In this document: positions 39,771-50,200 of the stretch, piece after piece | Layout of the letters: every line of letters starts with the position of its first letter | Position numbering within the stretch: position 1 is the first letter of the stretch | NCBI GenBank assembly: GCA_030408475.1 | Contig: JAUHQG010000061.1 | Span: 1 to 51,541, forward strand | From: Candidatus Amphrikana amoebophyrae | GTDB taxonomy: Bacteria; Chlamydiota; Chlamydiia; Chlamydiales; JACRBE01 | Direction: 5' to 3' | DNA length: 51,541 bases | The notes under the pieces: generated by a model | Seen by the model: only the letters and a program-made list of their open reading frames with translations | What the model was told of the DNA's origin: nothing | Database searches by the model: none | Program-made: the position numbers and the translations under genes

Positions 39771-42688
39771 GAGCGACTAAATACTTATCAATTTCCATTT
39801 TTCTACTAGTGTTTTTTCATTCTGTTTCTTTGTTTGGAGATATACCAAATCAAATAGGGACTCAAGTTGTAGCTGAAATTGACAAACCTATTGCAACCAA
39901 TACTTCTATGGCAATTCATACCTATGGAGGAGGGGAACTCTTTAAAAGAGTGTTCAATGCAATTTCTATGCTGATTTATGGGAATAGTAAAACAGGTTTA
40001 GGTAAAACATTTCATGGAATTTTTCGAATTACGTTGTTAATGGGAGGATTTGCAGCTATCTGTCTTGCATTTTTGAGGGAAAAAGCGGAACATCTCATCA
40101 AAACTTTTTTTCTTCCTGCTCTTGCTATAAGTCAGCTTATTTTAGTTCCTCGCACAGATATTTATATCCAAGATCATTTAATTCAAAACGACTTGAGTAC
40201 AAGGCTTAGAGCTCTTGAAAAAGTCAGCAATGTTCCTTATTTACTAGCGCGAATCTCTAGTGCAGCAAGTACAGTCAGTTACAAGATAACCACAGCTTTA
40301 GAGGGAGTTGCTCATGGAGTTGATGATGAAATGTATAATTGGACAGGGCATATATATGCTGCAGATAGTTTTTTTAAACTTAAAAAACATAGGATAGCAA
40401 ATAGAGAAGTAGAAGAAAATTTTCGTGAGTTTTGTAGAGAGTGTGTCTGGAGAGATATAGGACTAGGTCTTTATACTCGAGAAAATTTGGTAAATGAGAA
40501 AAACCTTTTAGATTTTCTTTTAAAGAAGACATCTAAGCTAAGAGCAGTTAAATATCGAGAACCATGTAAACCGACATCTTCTGTTAAGTTTCTTCCATGC
40601 AATGAAGCAATTGCTAAAATTAAAAAAAATCTCAATGGTGTAAATGGAATTCGAAAGCTTGTATTGGGAGAAACACTTGGATCGGTTTCAACTCTTCTCA
40701 ACCAAAGTAGAGTAGGAAAAGTTGAACTAGAAAACCTCCTTAAACAACAAGCTGCAATTGAAATTTTGCAAGAAGAAACACCTGGAACACTTCAAAGTTT
40801 CGCTTCGAAAAGAGCTGAGATACAACAGCAGGAAAACCAAAAAATCTTAGGCGCCCTTGGGGCTAGTTCTATTGTAGCCATGCACAATTTTTTCGAGGCA
40901 ATTGTTTATATGATTTTTCCAATTATTATCCTGGTCTCTTTATTATCATTTGGAGTGAAAACGCTCACATCATGGTTGCAATTTGTTTTATGGATTAATA
41001 TTTGGCCACCATTTTATGTAGTTATAAATTTTTTGCTTACTTCTATTTGGAATTTCAGGAAGGTAAAACACTTCGGAGAAGCTGTTGATTTGACAATTGT
41101 TAATTCAGAAGGACTAACTCAACTCTATAACTCTATGGAGTCAATCGCGGCGATTACTATGGCATTCATCCCTTTTTTATCATGGGCATTGATTAAGGGG
41201 GGAGTTTCATCAATGGTTCATTTGGCTTCCTCTTTAACATCGCCTGCACAAAGTGCTGCTGCAACGGCTGCATCTGAAAAAGTTACAGGAAATTATTCGT
41301 ATGGAAATGTTTCCTTAAATACGGCTAATGGCTTCAACCAAGAGATGTTTAAACAATCAACATCTGGTAGATTTTCTCAAGGAGCTGTATCTATCGATCA
41401 AGGGATGGACACAACTACATTTTCACAAAGCAGTGATAAGCTGTATATGAAACAAAATGATTCATATTTGCGTGAAGGGATTTCCAAATCAACAGCTTTT
41501 AACCATGCTATTCAGGACCAACTTCAAAACTCTGAAAGCATCATGGAAGAGCAATCAGCACAGACTGTTCACTCTGCTACAGCGTCTGCAAATAAAGCAT
41601 TGGGAGTAATGGATTCCTTTACTCAACATCAGCAGCACGGGAAACAGCTTAGTTATCAACAAATGAATAGCCAGCAGAAAACGGTACAAGATGCAATGAA
41701 TCTTGTAGATGATTATTCAAATAGCTATGGAATGACAAAGGAACATGCTGCTAGAGAAATGGCAGAGCTTGGCGTTTCATTTTTTGGAACTGGTATCAAA
41801 GGATCCGTATCAGATGGACACTCACAAGTGGATTCAGAAACATATGCAGAAAGAGTTTCTAAATCTGAAAACTTTATGAAACAGCTTTCCGAGATGTCTA
41901 GCTTTAGTCAATCTGAATTGGGCAGTGTTCTTAATTCTGAAGATATGCGACAACATTCAGATTTTGTTCAATCTTGGAATGATACGCAATCTTCTGCAGA
42001 TCAGCTACGCACTTCAACTTCGCAACATAAATCGTTATCTAATCTAGAAAGTTACGCAAAGAGTGATAATCTCTCAGTTAATGAAAATTTAAATCAACGA
42101 TTTGTGGATTTTCTCTCTAACAAATTTGAAGGTGATACTGGACTGATTAGAAAAACACTTGAATCTCCTATTGAAAATGGAAAAAAACAAGCTTTCATTG
42201 ATGAGTTTGTTCAAGATTGGAAATTCTCTGATTCACGAGGTGAAGATTGGAGTTTAGATAGTTCTAGCCTTTCCTCTACTAATACAATGACTCGATCTGA
42301 AGTCAATAATGCTTTTAATTCTCAAAAGCCTATTTCTTTTGAAAAAGGTTCCGTGTCGAAAGCTATAGGGGAACTTTCAGGATTTCAGGGATCTAATTCA
42401 GAAGACGGTAAACTAAAATATTCAGAAGAACTTAGCTCGATAGTTTCTGACAGATCATTTTCTCGAGCTGAATCGCTGGTTGAGGATAGACCTAATAGCT
42501 TACTTAAACTAGCAGTCCCTAAAAAAGCTTTGGAAATGGGTTCATATGTGTGGGACAAAGGGAAGTCTATGTTAGGAAGCGAGCAAGATGTTTATGAAGA
42601 TGAGCAAAATCAAGGGGCGAATTTAAGTAGCTTTGGTCAAGGGAAAGGCTTATTTCTCACTGGCGAAATTATCAAAAAGGAGAAATAA
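39767..42688 (+). CDS. traG: TraG, mating-pair stabilisation/pilus assembly protein
   Basis: A 973-aa protein (F TraG is 938), started by a GTG that overlaps the traH stop as GTGA. The N-terminal half is membrane-embedded (segments near residues 10-25, 75-115 and 370-500, including MIFPIIILVSLLSFGVKTL and WINIWPPFYVVINFLL). The C-terminal ~450 residues are a long Ser/Gln-rich, largely helical domain. TraG acts in pilus assembly and, through its C-terminal part, in mating-pair stabilisation; in F it also takes part in entry exclusion. traD follows without a gap. Confidence 0.92.
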   Translation: MRATKYLSISIFLLVFFHSVSLFGDIPNQIGTQVVAEIDKPIATNTSMAIHTYGGGELFKRVFNAISMLIYGNSKTGLGKTFHGIFRITLLMGGFAAICLAFLREKAEHLIKTFFLPALAISQLILVPRTDIYIQDHLIQNDLSTRLRALEKVSNVPYLLARISSAASTVSYKITTALEGVAHGVDDEMYNWTGHIYAADSFFKLKKHRIANREVEENFREFCRECVWRDIGLGLYTRENLVNEKNLLDFLLKKTSKLRAVKYREPCKPTSSVKFLPCNEAIAKIKKNLNGVNGIRKLVLGETLGSVSTLLNQSRVGKVELENLLKQQAAIEILQEETPGTLQSFASKRAEIQQQENQKILGALGASSIVAMHNFFEAIVYMIFPIIILVSLLSFGVKTLTSWLQFVLWINIWPPFYVVINFLLTSIWNFRKVKHFGEAVDLTIVNSEGLTQLYNSMESIAAITMAFIPFLSWALIKGGVSSMVHLASSLTSPAQSAAATAASEKVTGNYSYGNVSLNTANGFNQEMFKQSTSGRFSQGAVSIDQGMDTTTFSQSSDKLYMKQNDSYLREGISKSTAFNHAIQDQLQNSESIMEEQSAQTVHSATASANKALGVMDSFTQHQQHGKQLSYQQMNSQQKTVQDAMNLVDDYSNSYGMTKEHAAREMAELGVSFFGTGIKGSVSDGHSQVDSETYAERVSKSENFMKQLSEMSSFSQSELGSVLNSEDMRQHSDFVQSWNDTQSSADQLRTSTSQHKSLSNLESYAKSDNLSVNENLNQRFVDFLSNKFEGDTGLIRKTLESPIENGKKQAFIDEFVQDWKFSDSRGEDWSLDSSSLSSTNTMTRSEVNNAFNSQKPISFEKGSVSKAIGELSGFQGSNSEDGKLKYSEELSSIVSDRSFSRAESLVEDRPNSLLKLAVPKKALEMGSYVWDKGKSMLGSEQDVYEDEQNQGANLSSFGQGKGLFLTGEIIKKEK

Positions 42689-44362
42689 ATGGCTGGGTTA
42701 CTGAAATCACTTGCCCAAGGTGGACAAATTCTTGCTCACAGAGTAAGAATGGTTCGCCAAGTGTTAAAAATGGCTTTAATAATAAGTTTGTCGATTTCAA
42801 TCATTTTTTTTGCACTAGAGCTGCTTAAAATCCCTGTGAAGCAATATCAAGGGACTTGGTATTATTACAAAGTTCTATATTTTGATAAAGAAAGTCAATC
42901 TACTATCAAAGAATCTTATTGGAATCCAATGGTTCGAACAAAGAAAAGTCGAATAGTCTTGGTTCCAAGAAATTCACTACTAAAAAAAGCATTAAGAGAT
43001 AAGTATGCGCTTTTTACCTCTGTTGGAAAGGTTGTTAACAAAGCAGACAGTTTGATTAAACTCATATTTTTAACACTGAGTCTCTTTTTTACACTTCAGG
43101 GAATATTAGCAATGCGGAGGAAACAAGTCTCTGGGATTTATTTTAAATCGCTTAGATGGCTAAAACTTCGATTATTGCTATCAAGGCAATTATCAAATAT
43201 TTCCATTGGAAAAATGCCTCTTATTAAAGGAAGCGAAACAAAACATATGCTAATAACAGGTACTACTGGAACAGGAAAAAGCACCTGTTTAAATCAGTTA
43301 CTTCAATCAATCCGAAAACAGGGAGATAGAGCAATAATTGTTGATGTAACTGGAGAATTTGTTTCTAATTTTTATAGAGAGGGGCAAGATTTCATTCTGA
43401 ATCCCTTTGATAACAGAAGTGTTGAGTGGCATCCATGGTGCGAAGGAGGGGAAGACTATCATTTTGAACAAATAGCAAAAAACTTGATTCCTAATAATAC
43501 CCAATATGATCAATTCTTCCCCGAAGCCAGTAGAGCAGTGCTCTCTGCTGCACTAAAAAAAGCATATGTTACAAAGCAGTTTAATATTGAAGATTTTACA
43601 GATTTCCTTTTACGAGCTGATGTAGAAGAACTTTATGAAGAACTAAGAGATACAGATGCAGCCCTTTATTTAGATCCAAAAGGAGAAAGAACTACTCTAT
43701 CCATTAGAGCAACTGTTTCAAATATTATACGTTATTTTCGGGCTCTTAAACCTACAGAAACTCCATTTTCTATAAAAGAATGGATTCTTTCTGAAGCAGA
43801 AAAAAGTGAATGGCTTTTTATATCATCTTCAACGGAACAAAGAGCATCGCTAAATCCTCTTATCGCCATGTGGTTTTCAATTGCTATGAATGCTTTAAAG
43901 TCTCGAGAACCATCTAGATTTCAGCAAAAATTATGGTTTATCATAGATGAATTACCTACTTTAGAAAAGTTAGAACCCCTTGAGAGTGCTCTTGCTGAAT
44001 TTCGTAAATATGAAGGGTGCATTGTCATTGCAGTTCAAGACTTGTCTCAGCTAGATAAGCGCTATGGTACACATGTAACAAAAACTATAATTGATCTTTG
44101 CGGAACAAAAATCTGTCTAAGACAAGGAGATGCCGAAGTGGCTAAGAGAGTATCAAGCTATTTTGGTCAAAAAGAAATGCTTGAAACACAAGAGAGTTTA
44201 TCCTATGGAGCTCATGAAATGAGAGATGGAGTAAGCTTATCCAAATCAGAGAAAGAAAAGGCCGTAGTATCTTCTTCACAAATTATGTCATTAAAAGATT
44301 TAGAGGCATATGTTAAATATCCATCCAACTTACCAATAACTAAGGTACATTTTAGTCATTAA
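42689..44362 (+). CDS. traD: TraD, type IV coupling protein (VirD4-like)
   Basis: A 557-aa protein. Two N-terminal transmembrane helices (about residues 28-45 and 122-141) are followed by the motor domain, with Walker A GTTGTGKS at 191-198, Walker B LWFIIDELPTL and a GCIVIAVQDLSQLDKRYG sensor region. It is shorter than F TraD (717), lacking the C-terminal tail that contacts TraM. This fits a different relaxosome, here the Ti-type TraA relaxase. It delivers the relaxase-DNA complex to the channel. It is the last gene of the transfer operon. Confidence 0.93.
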   Translation: MAGLLKSLAQGGQILAHRVRMVRQVLKMALIISLSISIIFFALELLKIPVKQYQGTWYYYKVLYFDKESQSTIKESYWNPMVRTKKSRIVLVPRNSLLKKALRDKYALFTSVGKVVNKADSLIKLIFLTLSLFFTLQGILAMRRKQVSGIYFKSLRWLKLRLLLSRQLSNISIGKMPLIKGSETKHMLITGTTGTGKSTCLNQLLQSIRKQGDRAIIVDVTGEFVSNFYREGQDFILNPFDNRSVEWHPWCEGGEDYHFEQIAKNLIPNNTQYDQFFPEASRAVLSAALKKAYVTKQFNIEDFTDFLLRADVEELYEELRDTDAALYLDPKGERTTLSIRATVSNIIRYFRALKPTETPFSIKEWILSEAEKSEWLFISSSTEQRASLNPLIAMWFSIAMNALKSREPSRFQQKLWFIIDELPTLEKLEPLESALAEFRKYEGCIVIAVQDLSQLDKRYGTHVTKTIIDLCGTKICLRQGDAEVAKRVSSYFGQKEMLETQESLSYGAHEMRDGVSLSKSEKEKAVVSSSQIMSLKDLEAYVKYPSNLPITKVHFSH

Positions 44363-44374
44363 ATAGTCTTAAAA

Positions 44375-44501
44375 ATACTTTGGACATAAATCAATTATCT
44401 TGGTTAAGGATCTCTCAGAGAAGGCTGATTTCACTCCAAATGAAAAGAAATAGATCAAACCCCTAGTTGAAAAACTTAAACGTTCTGTAGGCAAGCAATG
44501 A
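44375..44501 (+). pseudogene. Decayed toxin C-terminus of a type II toxin-antitoxin pair
   Basis: One frame reads FGHKSIILVKDLSEKADFTP, then NEKK, a TAG stop at 44451-44453, and continues IKPLVEKLKRSVGKQ to a TGA. The pattern (hydrophobic strand, K-x-L, then TP.E followed by a basic helix) matches the C-terminus of RelE/HigB-type toxins. It is interrupted and lacks its N-terminal part. Its TGA overlaps the ATG of the next remnant as ATGA, the usual toxin-antitoxin arrangement. Confidence 0.45.
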
Positions 44502-44617
44502 GTAAAATATTTGAAGATTTGAAAAAAAGTTTAGAAGAAGGTATTGAACATTCATTTGTATTCCTTCCCCTTCAAAAGAATATTCTGCAAACTCGAGTTT
44601 GTCTTCTTGATGATTAA
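44498..44617 (+). pseudogene. Truncated antitoxin N-terminus
   Basis: A 39-codon frame beginning MSKIFEDLKKSLEEGIEHS, the typical start of XRE/HigA-type antitoxins of ~100 aa. It then departs into unrelated sequence and stops before any helix-turn-helix. With the preceding toxin remnant it marks a dead toxin-antitoxin module between the conjugation and efflux operons. Confidence 0.45.
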
Positions 44618-44664
44618 TGGTACAATCTAGTATGGATAAGTTTGTATTTAAATAAAACTGGACT

Positions 44665-45969
44665 ATGAAAAAAAATATTATTATAATGGTTGTGTTGTTT
44701 TTTTCTTATCCTATTACTTTTATTGGAGCAGATATCTCTAATCAGGATTCAATAACTGAAGACTCTGATGAAATTATCACTGAATCTCTGGAAGACTACC
44801 TTGAAACTGCTGCTTCAAACAACCAAGAACTCGAAGCAGCATTTAATGAATGGAAAGCCGCTTTGGAGATAATTTTAGAAGTAGATGTCCTTCCTGATCC
44901 CCGTTTTACGTTTAGGTATTTTATCGTTCCTATACAAACTCTGACGGGTCCGCAGCAAGCTAGCTTTTCCTTGACTCAAACCTTTCCGTGGATGGGGAAG
45001 CTGAATTTGAAGGGTAAAAAAGCGAAAGAAAAAGCGTATGTTTATAAGGCTAAGTTTGATAAGTTATTATTGGATATCAACTTGAAAGTTAAAAAGGCTT
45101 ATTATGAATTTGCTTACCTAGTTCAAGCCATCATTATTACTGAAGAAATTTTAGATATTTTACGCTACATAGATAATGTAGCTAGAAGCGCGTATTCAAC
45201 AGGAGATGTTCCTTATTCAGATTTGATTAGAACTCAAGTAGAACTTGGAATAGTTGAAGATCAGATCAGGACGTTACAAGATCTTGTTGCACCTACCTCA
45301 GCAAAGCTCAATGCAGCAATGAATTTACCCATGGATACAGTTTTAGCAATGCCTAGCTCAATTCCTATACTTAAGCTAGAGGAATCAAATGAGATTCTAA
45401 AAGATTTTATTCAGGTCAATAATCCGGAATTAATGGCATATTCCTATATAGCAATGAGCGAAGAATATGCGATAAAATTAGCGAAAAAAGAATATTTTCC
45501 TGATTTTACTTTTGGTGTTGAAACTATTGCAACAGGTTCTGCTAGAAATCCTGGAGTTGCGGATAGTGGGAGGAATCCCATGATGGCATTTGTATCAGTA
45601 AATGTTCCACTTTGGCAAAAAAATCGTAGAGCAGCTGTCAGAAAAGCTTCAATAAGAAAGTTTGCCGCTATTGAAAAAAGAAGAGGATTGGAGGAAAACT
45701 TATTTGCTGATCTCGAGCTCTCTTTGTTTAAATATCGTGATGCAAATAGAAAAGTTGAATTATATGAAAATAATCTTATTCCAAAGGCTAGAGAATCTCT
45801 TGCCGTCACACTAGATGCTTTTGAAACAACTCGCTCGAATTTTATTGATCTTAAAGACACCGAAAGAACATTGCTTGAGTTACAGCTCTCTTATGTAAGA
45901 GCATTGGCAGATCAAGCCATATATTTTGCTGAAATTGAAGCTATAACGGGGAAAAATTTAAAGAATTAG
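44665..45969 (+). CDS. CusC/CzcC-like outer membrane efflux channel
   Basis: A 434-aa TolC-family protein with a signal peptide (about residues 1-22). It has two repeats of the long helical OEP domain (SLEDYLETAASNNQELEAAF, then VKKAYYEFAYLVQAIIITEE; second repeat YEFAYL to LELQLSYVRALADQAIYFAE). The KEYFPDFTFGVE segment is the family's beta-barrel strand. It forms the outer membrane exit duct of a heavy-metal RND efflux complex. It is the first gene of a three-gene operon, 3 nt before the adaptor gene. Confidence 0.88.
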   Translation: MKKNIIIMVVLFFSYPITFIGADISNQDSITEDSDEIITESLEDYLETAASNNQELEAAFNEWKAALEIILEVDVLPDPRFTFRYFIVPIQTLTGPQQASFSLTQTFPWMGKLNLKGKKAKEKAYVYKAKFDKLLLDINLKVKKAYYEFAYLVQAIIITEEILDILRYIDNVARSAYSTGDVPYSDLIRTQVELGIVEDQIRTLQDLVAPTSAKLNAAMNLPMDTVLAMPSSIPILKLEESNEILKDFIQVNNPELMAYSYIAMSEEYAIKLAKKEYFPDFTFGVETIATGSARNPGVADSGRNPMMAFVSVNVPLWQKNRRAAVRKASIRKFAAIEKRRGLEENLFADLELSLFKYRDANRKVELYENNLIPKARESLAVTLDAFETTRSNFIDLKDTERTLLELQLSYVRALADQAIYFAEIEAITGKNLKN

Positions 45970-45972
45970 ACA

Positions 45973-47232
45973 ATGAAAAATATCAAATTCGTATTAATTG
46001 CTTTTACTACATCTATTATTATAGCTTTTTTTGTGGGGTATATGATTGGTCCACATAGTGAAAAAAAAGTAGAGTTTGAAAAGGAAGATCCAGCCCAAGT
46101 CTCTTCAAAAATGATCCATCACGCTTCTTCTATCCCAATGGATGAATCAAAAGCCCCTGTTATCACTCTTTCAACAACAGCTCAAAAACTTGCACAAATT
46201 GAAGTGTCTGAGGTCATTCGAAAAGAAGTCATCGTTTCTACTCCACTATATGGTACTGTTGATTATGATGAAACAAAACTTGCCAAAGTTACTACATGGG
46301 TGGGAGGTCGAATTGATGAGCTTTTTGTTGACTACTTAGGCATTAAGGTTGAGAAGGGTGACCCAATTGCCATCATCTACAGTCCAGAACTAATCACAGC
46401 ACAATCTGAGCTAATTCAATCAAGAAAGGTTTTAAATGAGCTGAATGAAAGCACTCTAAAATATATTAAGCGCAGTTCTGATTTAACTCAGTATGCCGCT
46501 TATAAAAAATTGCAACTTCTCGGAATTAACAATGACCAAATTGAAGATATTATCGATCTAGGTGAGCCCAAAGATCATTTGACTCTATATGCTCCAATAT
46601 CTGGAACTGTTATTCACTTGGGAATTCAAGAGGGAATGTATGTTGAAACAGGAAATAATTTATTTGCCATCGCTGATTTATCTCAGCTTTGGATTATCTG
46701 CGATGCATATGAATCGGACTTGCAGTGGATTCAGTTAGGTAATGAGGTTGATTTTACACTTGAAGCATTTCCAGGTAAAAAGTTTTTCGCAACTGTTTCA
46801 TACATTGATCCATTTGTTAACCAAAAGACAAGAACTATTAGAGTTCGTCTAAATGTTGCCAATCCAGAGCGTTTATTGAAGCCCGGGATGTTTATCCAAG
46901 CTAATCAACAAACTCTGATAGATAAATTCGATGGAGAGCGACCACTAGTAATTCCTATTTCTGCTCCTCTTCTAACTGGCACGCGAGCAGTAGTTTATGT
47001 AGAGTCTCCTGAAATGGCTGGGGAGTACGAAGGGAGAGTAATTGAGCTTGGTCCAAAAGCTGGAAAATATTTCATCGTAAAATCAGGATTGGAAGAAGGG
47101 GAGAAAGTAGTCACAAATGGTAATTTCAAAATTGATAGCGCCATGCAAATAGAGGCAAGGCCAAGTATGATGAGTCCCGCCGGAAAAAAGAACGTAATAG
47201 AAGAAAACTTGCCGATTTCATATGCCGAATAA
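45973..47232 (+). CDS. CusB/CzcB-like membrane fusion protein
   Basis: A 419-aa periplasmic adaptor with an N-terminal membrane anchor (about residues 5-24). It shows the HME-type order: a GTVDYDETKLAKVTTWVGGR strand, lipoyl half-motifs VEKGDPIAIIYSPELI and LTLYAPISGTVIHLGIQEG, a beta-barrel (FPGKKFFATVSYIDPFVNQK) and a membrane-proximal domain (EEGEKVVTNGNFKIDSAMQIE). It joins the RND pump and the outer membrane channel. It lacks the YHCPMHP copper-binding module found in some relatives. It overlaps the pump gene by 11 nt. Confidence 0.9.
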   Translation: MKNIKFVLIAFTTSIIIAFFVGYMIGPHSEKKVEFEKEDPAQVSSKMIHHASSIPMDESKAPVITLSTTAQKLAQIEVSEVIRKEVIVSTPLYGTVDYDETKLAKVTTWVGGRIDELFVDYLGIKVEKGDPIAIIYSPELITAQSELIQSRKVLNELNESTLKYIKRSSDLTQYAAYKKLQLLGINNDQIEDIIDLGEPKDHLTLYAPISGTVIHLGIQEGMYVETGNNLFAIADLSQLWIICDAYESDLQWIQLGNEVDFTLEAFPGKKFFATVSYIDPFVNQKTRTIRVRLNVANPERLLKPGMFIQANQQTLIDKFDGERPLVIPISAPLLTGTRAVVYVESPEMAGEYEGRVIELGPKAGKYFIVKSGLEEGEKVVTNGNFKIDSAMQIEARPSMMSPAGKKNVIEENLPISYAE

Positions 47233-50200
47233 TAGTAATAAAGAACCAGATTCGTATCAGACTCATCTATCTTTAATAAATAGAGCGATTTACTACTGCC
47301 TTAAACAAAGACTGCTTGTTTTTTTAGGTGTTTTTTTTCTTATTATTTGGGGAATCGCAGTAGCTCCTTTTGACTGGAAAATAGGATCTACAATTAGAAA
47401 TCCCGTTGGCGTTGACGCTATTCCAGATATCAGTGACAATCTTCAGGTAGTTTTTACAGAGTGGACTGGACGATCACCTCAAGATGTGGAAGATCAGATT
47501 ACATACCCTCTAACTACAGCACTTTTAGGAGTGCCTGGAGTCAAAAATGTCCGAAGTTATTCTTTTTTTGGTTTTTCAACAATTAACATCATCTTTGAAG
47601 ACAAAATTGATTTTTATTGGTCTAGATCGAGGATTTTAGAAAAGTTAAATAGTTTGCCTTCAGGTACTTTACCAGATGATGTTCAACCAGCGCTTGGACC
47701 AGATGCCACTGCTTTAGGTCAAATTTTTTGGTATACTCTTGAGGGCAAAGATGAAAAAGGGAATGTTACGGCTGGTTGGGATTTAGAAGAACTTAGAACC
47801 ATTCAAGACTGGCATGTGCGCTATGCATTATTATCGGCTGGGGGGGTTAGCGATGTCGCCTCTATTGGGGGTTATGTAAAAGCTTATCAAATTGATGTAA
47901 ATCCCGATTCTCTTCGGGCGTATAAAATCGGATTAAGTGATGTCTTCAAAGCTGTAAAAATGTCCAATTTAGACGTTGGGGCTAGGACTATTGAAGTTAA
48001 CCAAGTTGAGTATTTTATACGAGGGATTGGTTTTATCAAATCTTTGAGTGATATTGAGAATTCAGTAATCACTGCACGTGATAATTTGCCTGTAACTATC
48101 AAAGATGTTGCAGATGTCAGTTATGGACCGTTCATTAGACGCGGGGCTCTAAATAAAGAGGGGTCAGAAGCGGTTGGTGGAATAGTCATTGCGAGGTTTG
48201 GTGTCAATACTCTCGAGGTGATCGATAACATAAAGGAAAGGATAGAAGAAGTTTCAATGGGACTCCCTTCTAAGATATTGCCGGATGGTACAATTAGCAA
48301 GGTGTCTATTACCCCTTATTATGATAGGACAGATCTAATCCATGAAACATTAGGCACTTTGAACAAAGCGCTTATTGAAGAAGTTCTTATTGCGGTCATT
48401 GTCATCCTTATTGTTCTTATGAACCTAAGAAGTTCCATTCTTATTGCGTCTTTGATTCCATTGTCAGTATTGATAACTTTTATAATAATGAAACTTTTTA
48501 ATATTGATGCTAATATTGTTTCTCTTTCTGGAATTGCCATCGCAATTGGAACTATTGCTGCAATGGGGGTATTCATTTGTGAAAATATATTATCTTTCCT
48601 TACGACTCGCGATCAAAAAACTCATTCCTTGTCTAAGATCATTTATAAAGCTACCGCTGAGGTGGGTAGTGCTGTTTTAACTGCTGCAGCAACAACTATT
48701 GTTAGTTTTTTACCTGTATTTACAATGATAGGGCCAGAAGGGCGTCTTTTTAAGCCTTTGGCTTTTACAAAAACATTTGTTATTGTTGCATCAATCATAT
48801 CGGCATTATTTATCCTGCCTGCATTTGCAAGAATTTTATTCATAAACAAAGATCGTTATCTTCAATGGCCAAAAATTGTTAGGATTGGTCTATCTGCATT
48901 ATTACTACTGTTAGGAATTTATATAGCTATTACTATTAAGTGGTGGATAGGCCTTTCTTTCTTTTTACTAGGTATTTATGCCTGCATGTCAAAATCAATT
49001 CCAGATAAATATCGCGCTTTATTTGGGAAAGCAGCTAATATTTTTGTCATAATTCTGCTTGCATTTATTCTAACTAATCACTGGCTCCCTCTAGGACCTG
49101 AAAAAGGGGTTATTAAAAACCTTTTATTTGTTGGAGTTACTTTAGCTGGTTTTCTTATTTTCTTTCGACTTTTTCAACGCTTTTATTCGGTTTTATTACG
49201 TTTTTGCCTGTCTTACAAAACGATTCCTCTATTTTGTAGTTTAGTTATTGCAGTTGTGGGAGCGTTTGCCTGGATTGGAGTTCCCAAGCTCACCTCAGGA
49301 TTTCCTACATGGGTGAAAAACTCTTCCCCGGTGACAATGTTATCCAATACTTTCCCAGGGCTTGGAAAAGAATTTATGCCCCCCCTTGACGAAGGCTCTT
49401 TTTTATATATGCCTATAACTATGTCCCATGCAGGTACTGGCGAAGTAGAAGAGATTTTGAAATTTCAAAGCACTGCATTAAATAGTATACCCGAAGTAAA
49501 TAATGTAGTTGGTAAGTGGGGTAGAGCTGAAACTGCCTTAGATCCCGCTCCTATTACCATGTTTGAGACTGTTATAAACTATTATCCCAAATATCTAGAG
49601 AATAGTTCTTCAACGCAGTTGAGATTCAAGTATAATGGTGGGAAAATCGATTATTTTCGGAATATTAAAGGAGATCCTGTTTTAGCTCCAGATGGTAAGC
49701 CTTATTTTGTTCGGGGGTTATTTGAAAGAGACAACAAAGGTCAGCTTATTCCAGATAAGAATGGGATCCCCTTTCGTATGTGGCGACCTAAATTGACTTC
49801 TGAGCTAAATCCAGGAAGATCATGGAAGGGGATTAACAGTATCAATGATATATGGATTGAAATTGAAGCTGCAGCTCAGATGACTGGAGTGACTAGTTCT
49901 CCAAAATTACAACCAATCGCAGCTCGCATTGTAATGTTACAATCGGGTATGAGAGCACCAATGGGAATAAAAATAAAAGGGCCCGATCTTGCTACAATTG
50001 AAAAATTTGGTTTGGAATTAGAAAAGTATTTAAAGGAAATTCCCTCCATTTATGAGCCAGCAGTTATAGCAGACAGAATTATAGGTAAGCCTTACCAAGA
50101 AATTGAATTTGATAGGGAAAAGCTAGCGCGTTTTGGACTGCGGATAAATGAAGTGCAAAATACGGTTCAAATTGCCCTTGGAGGCATGAAAACTACGACT

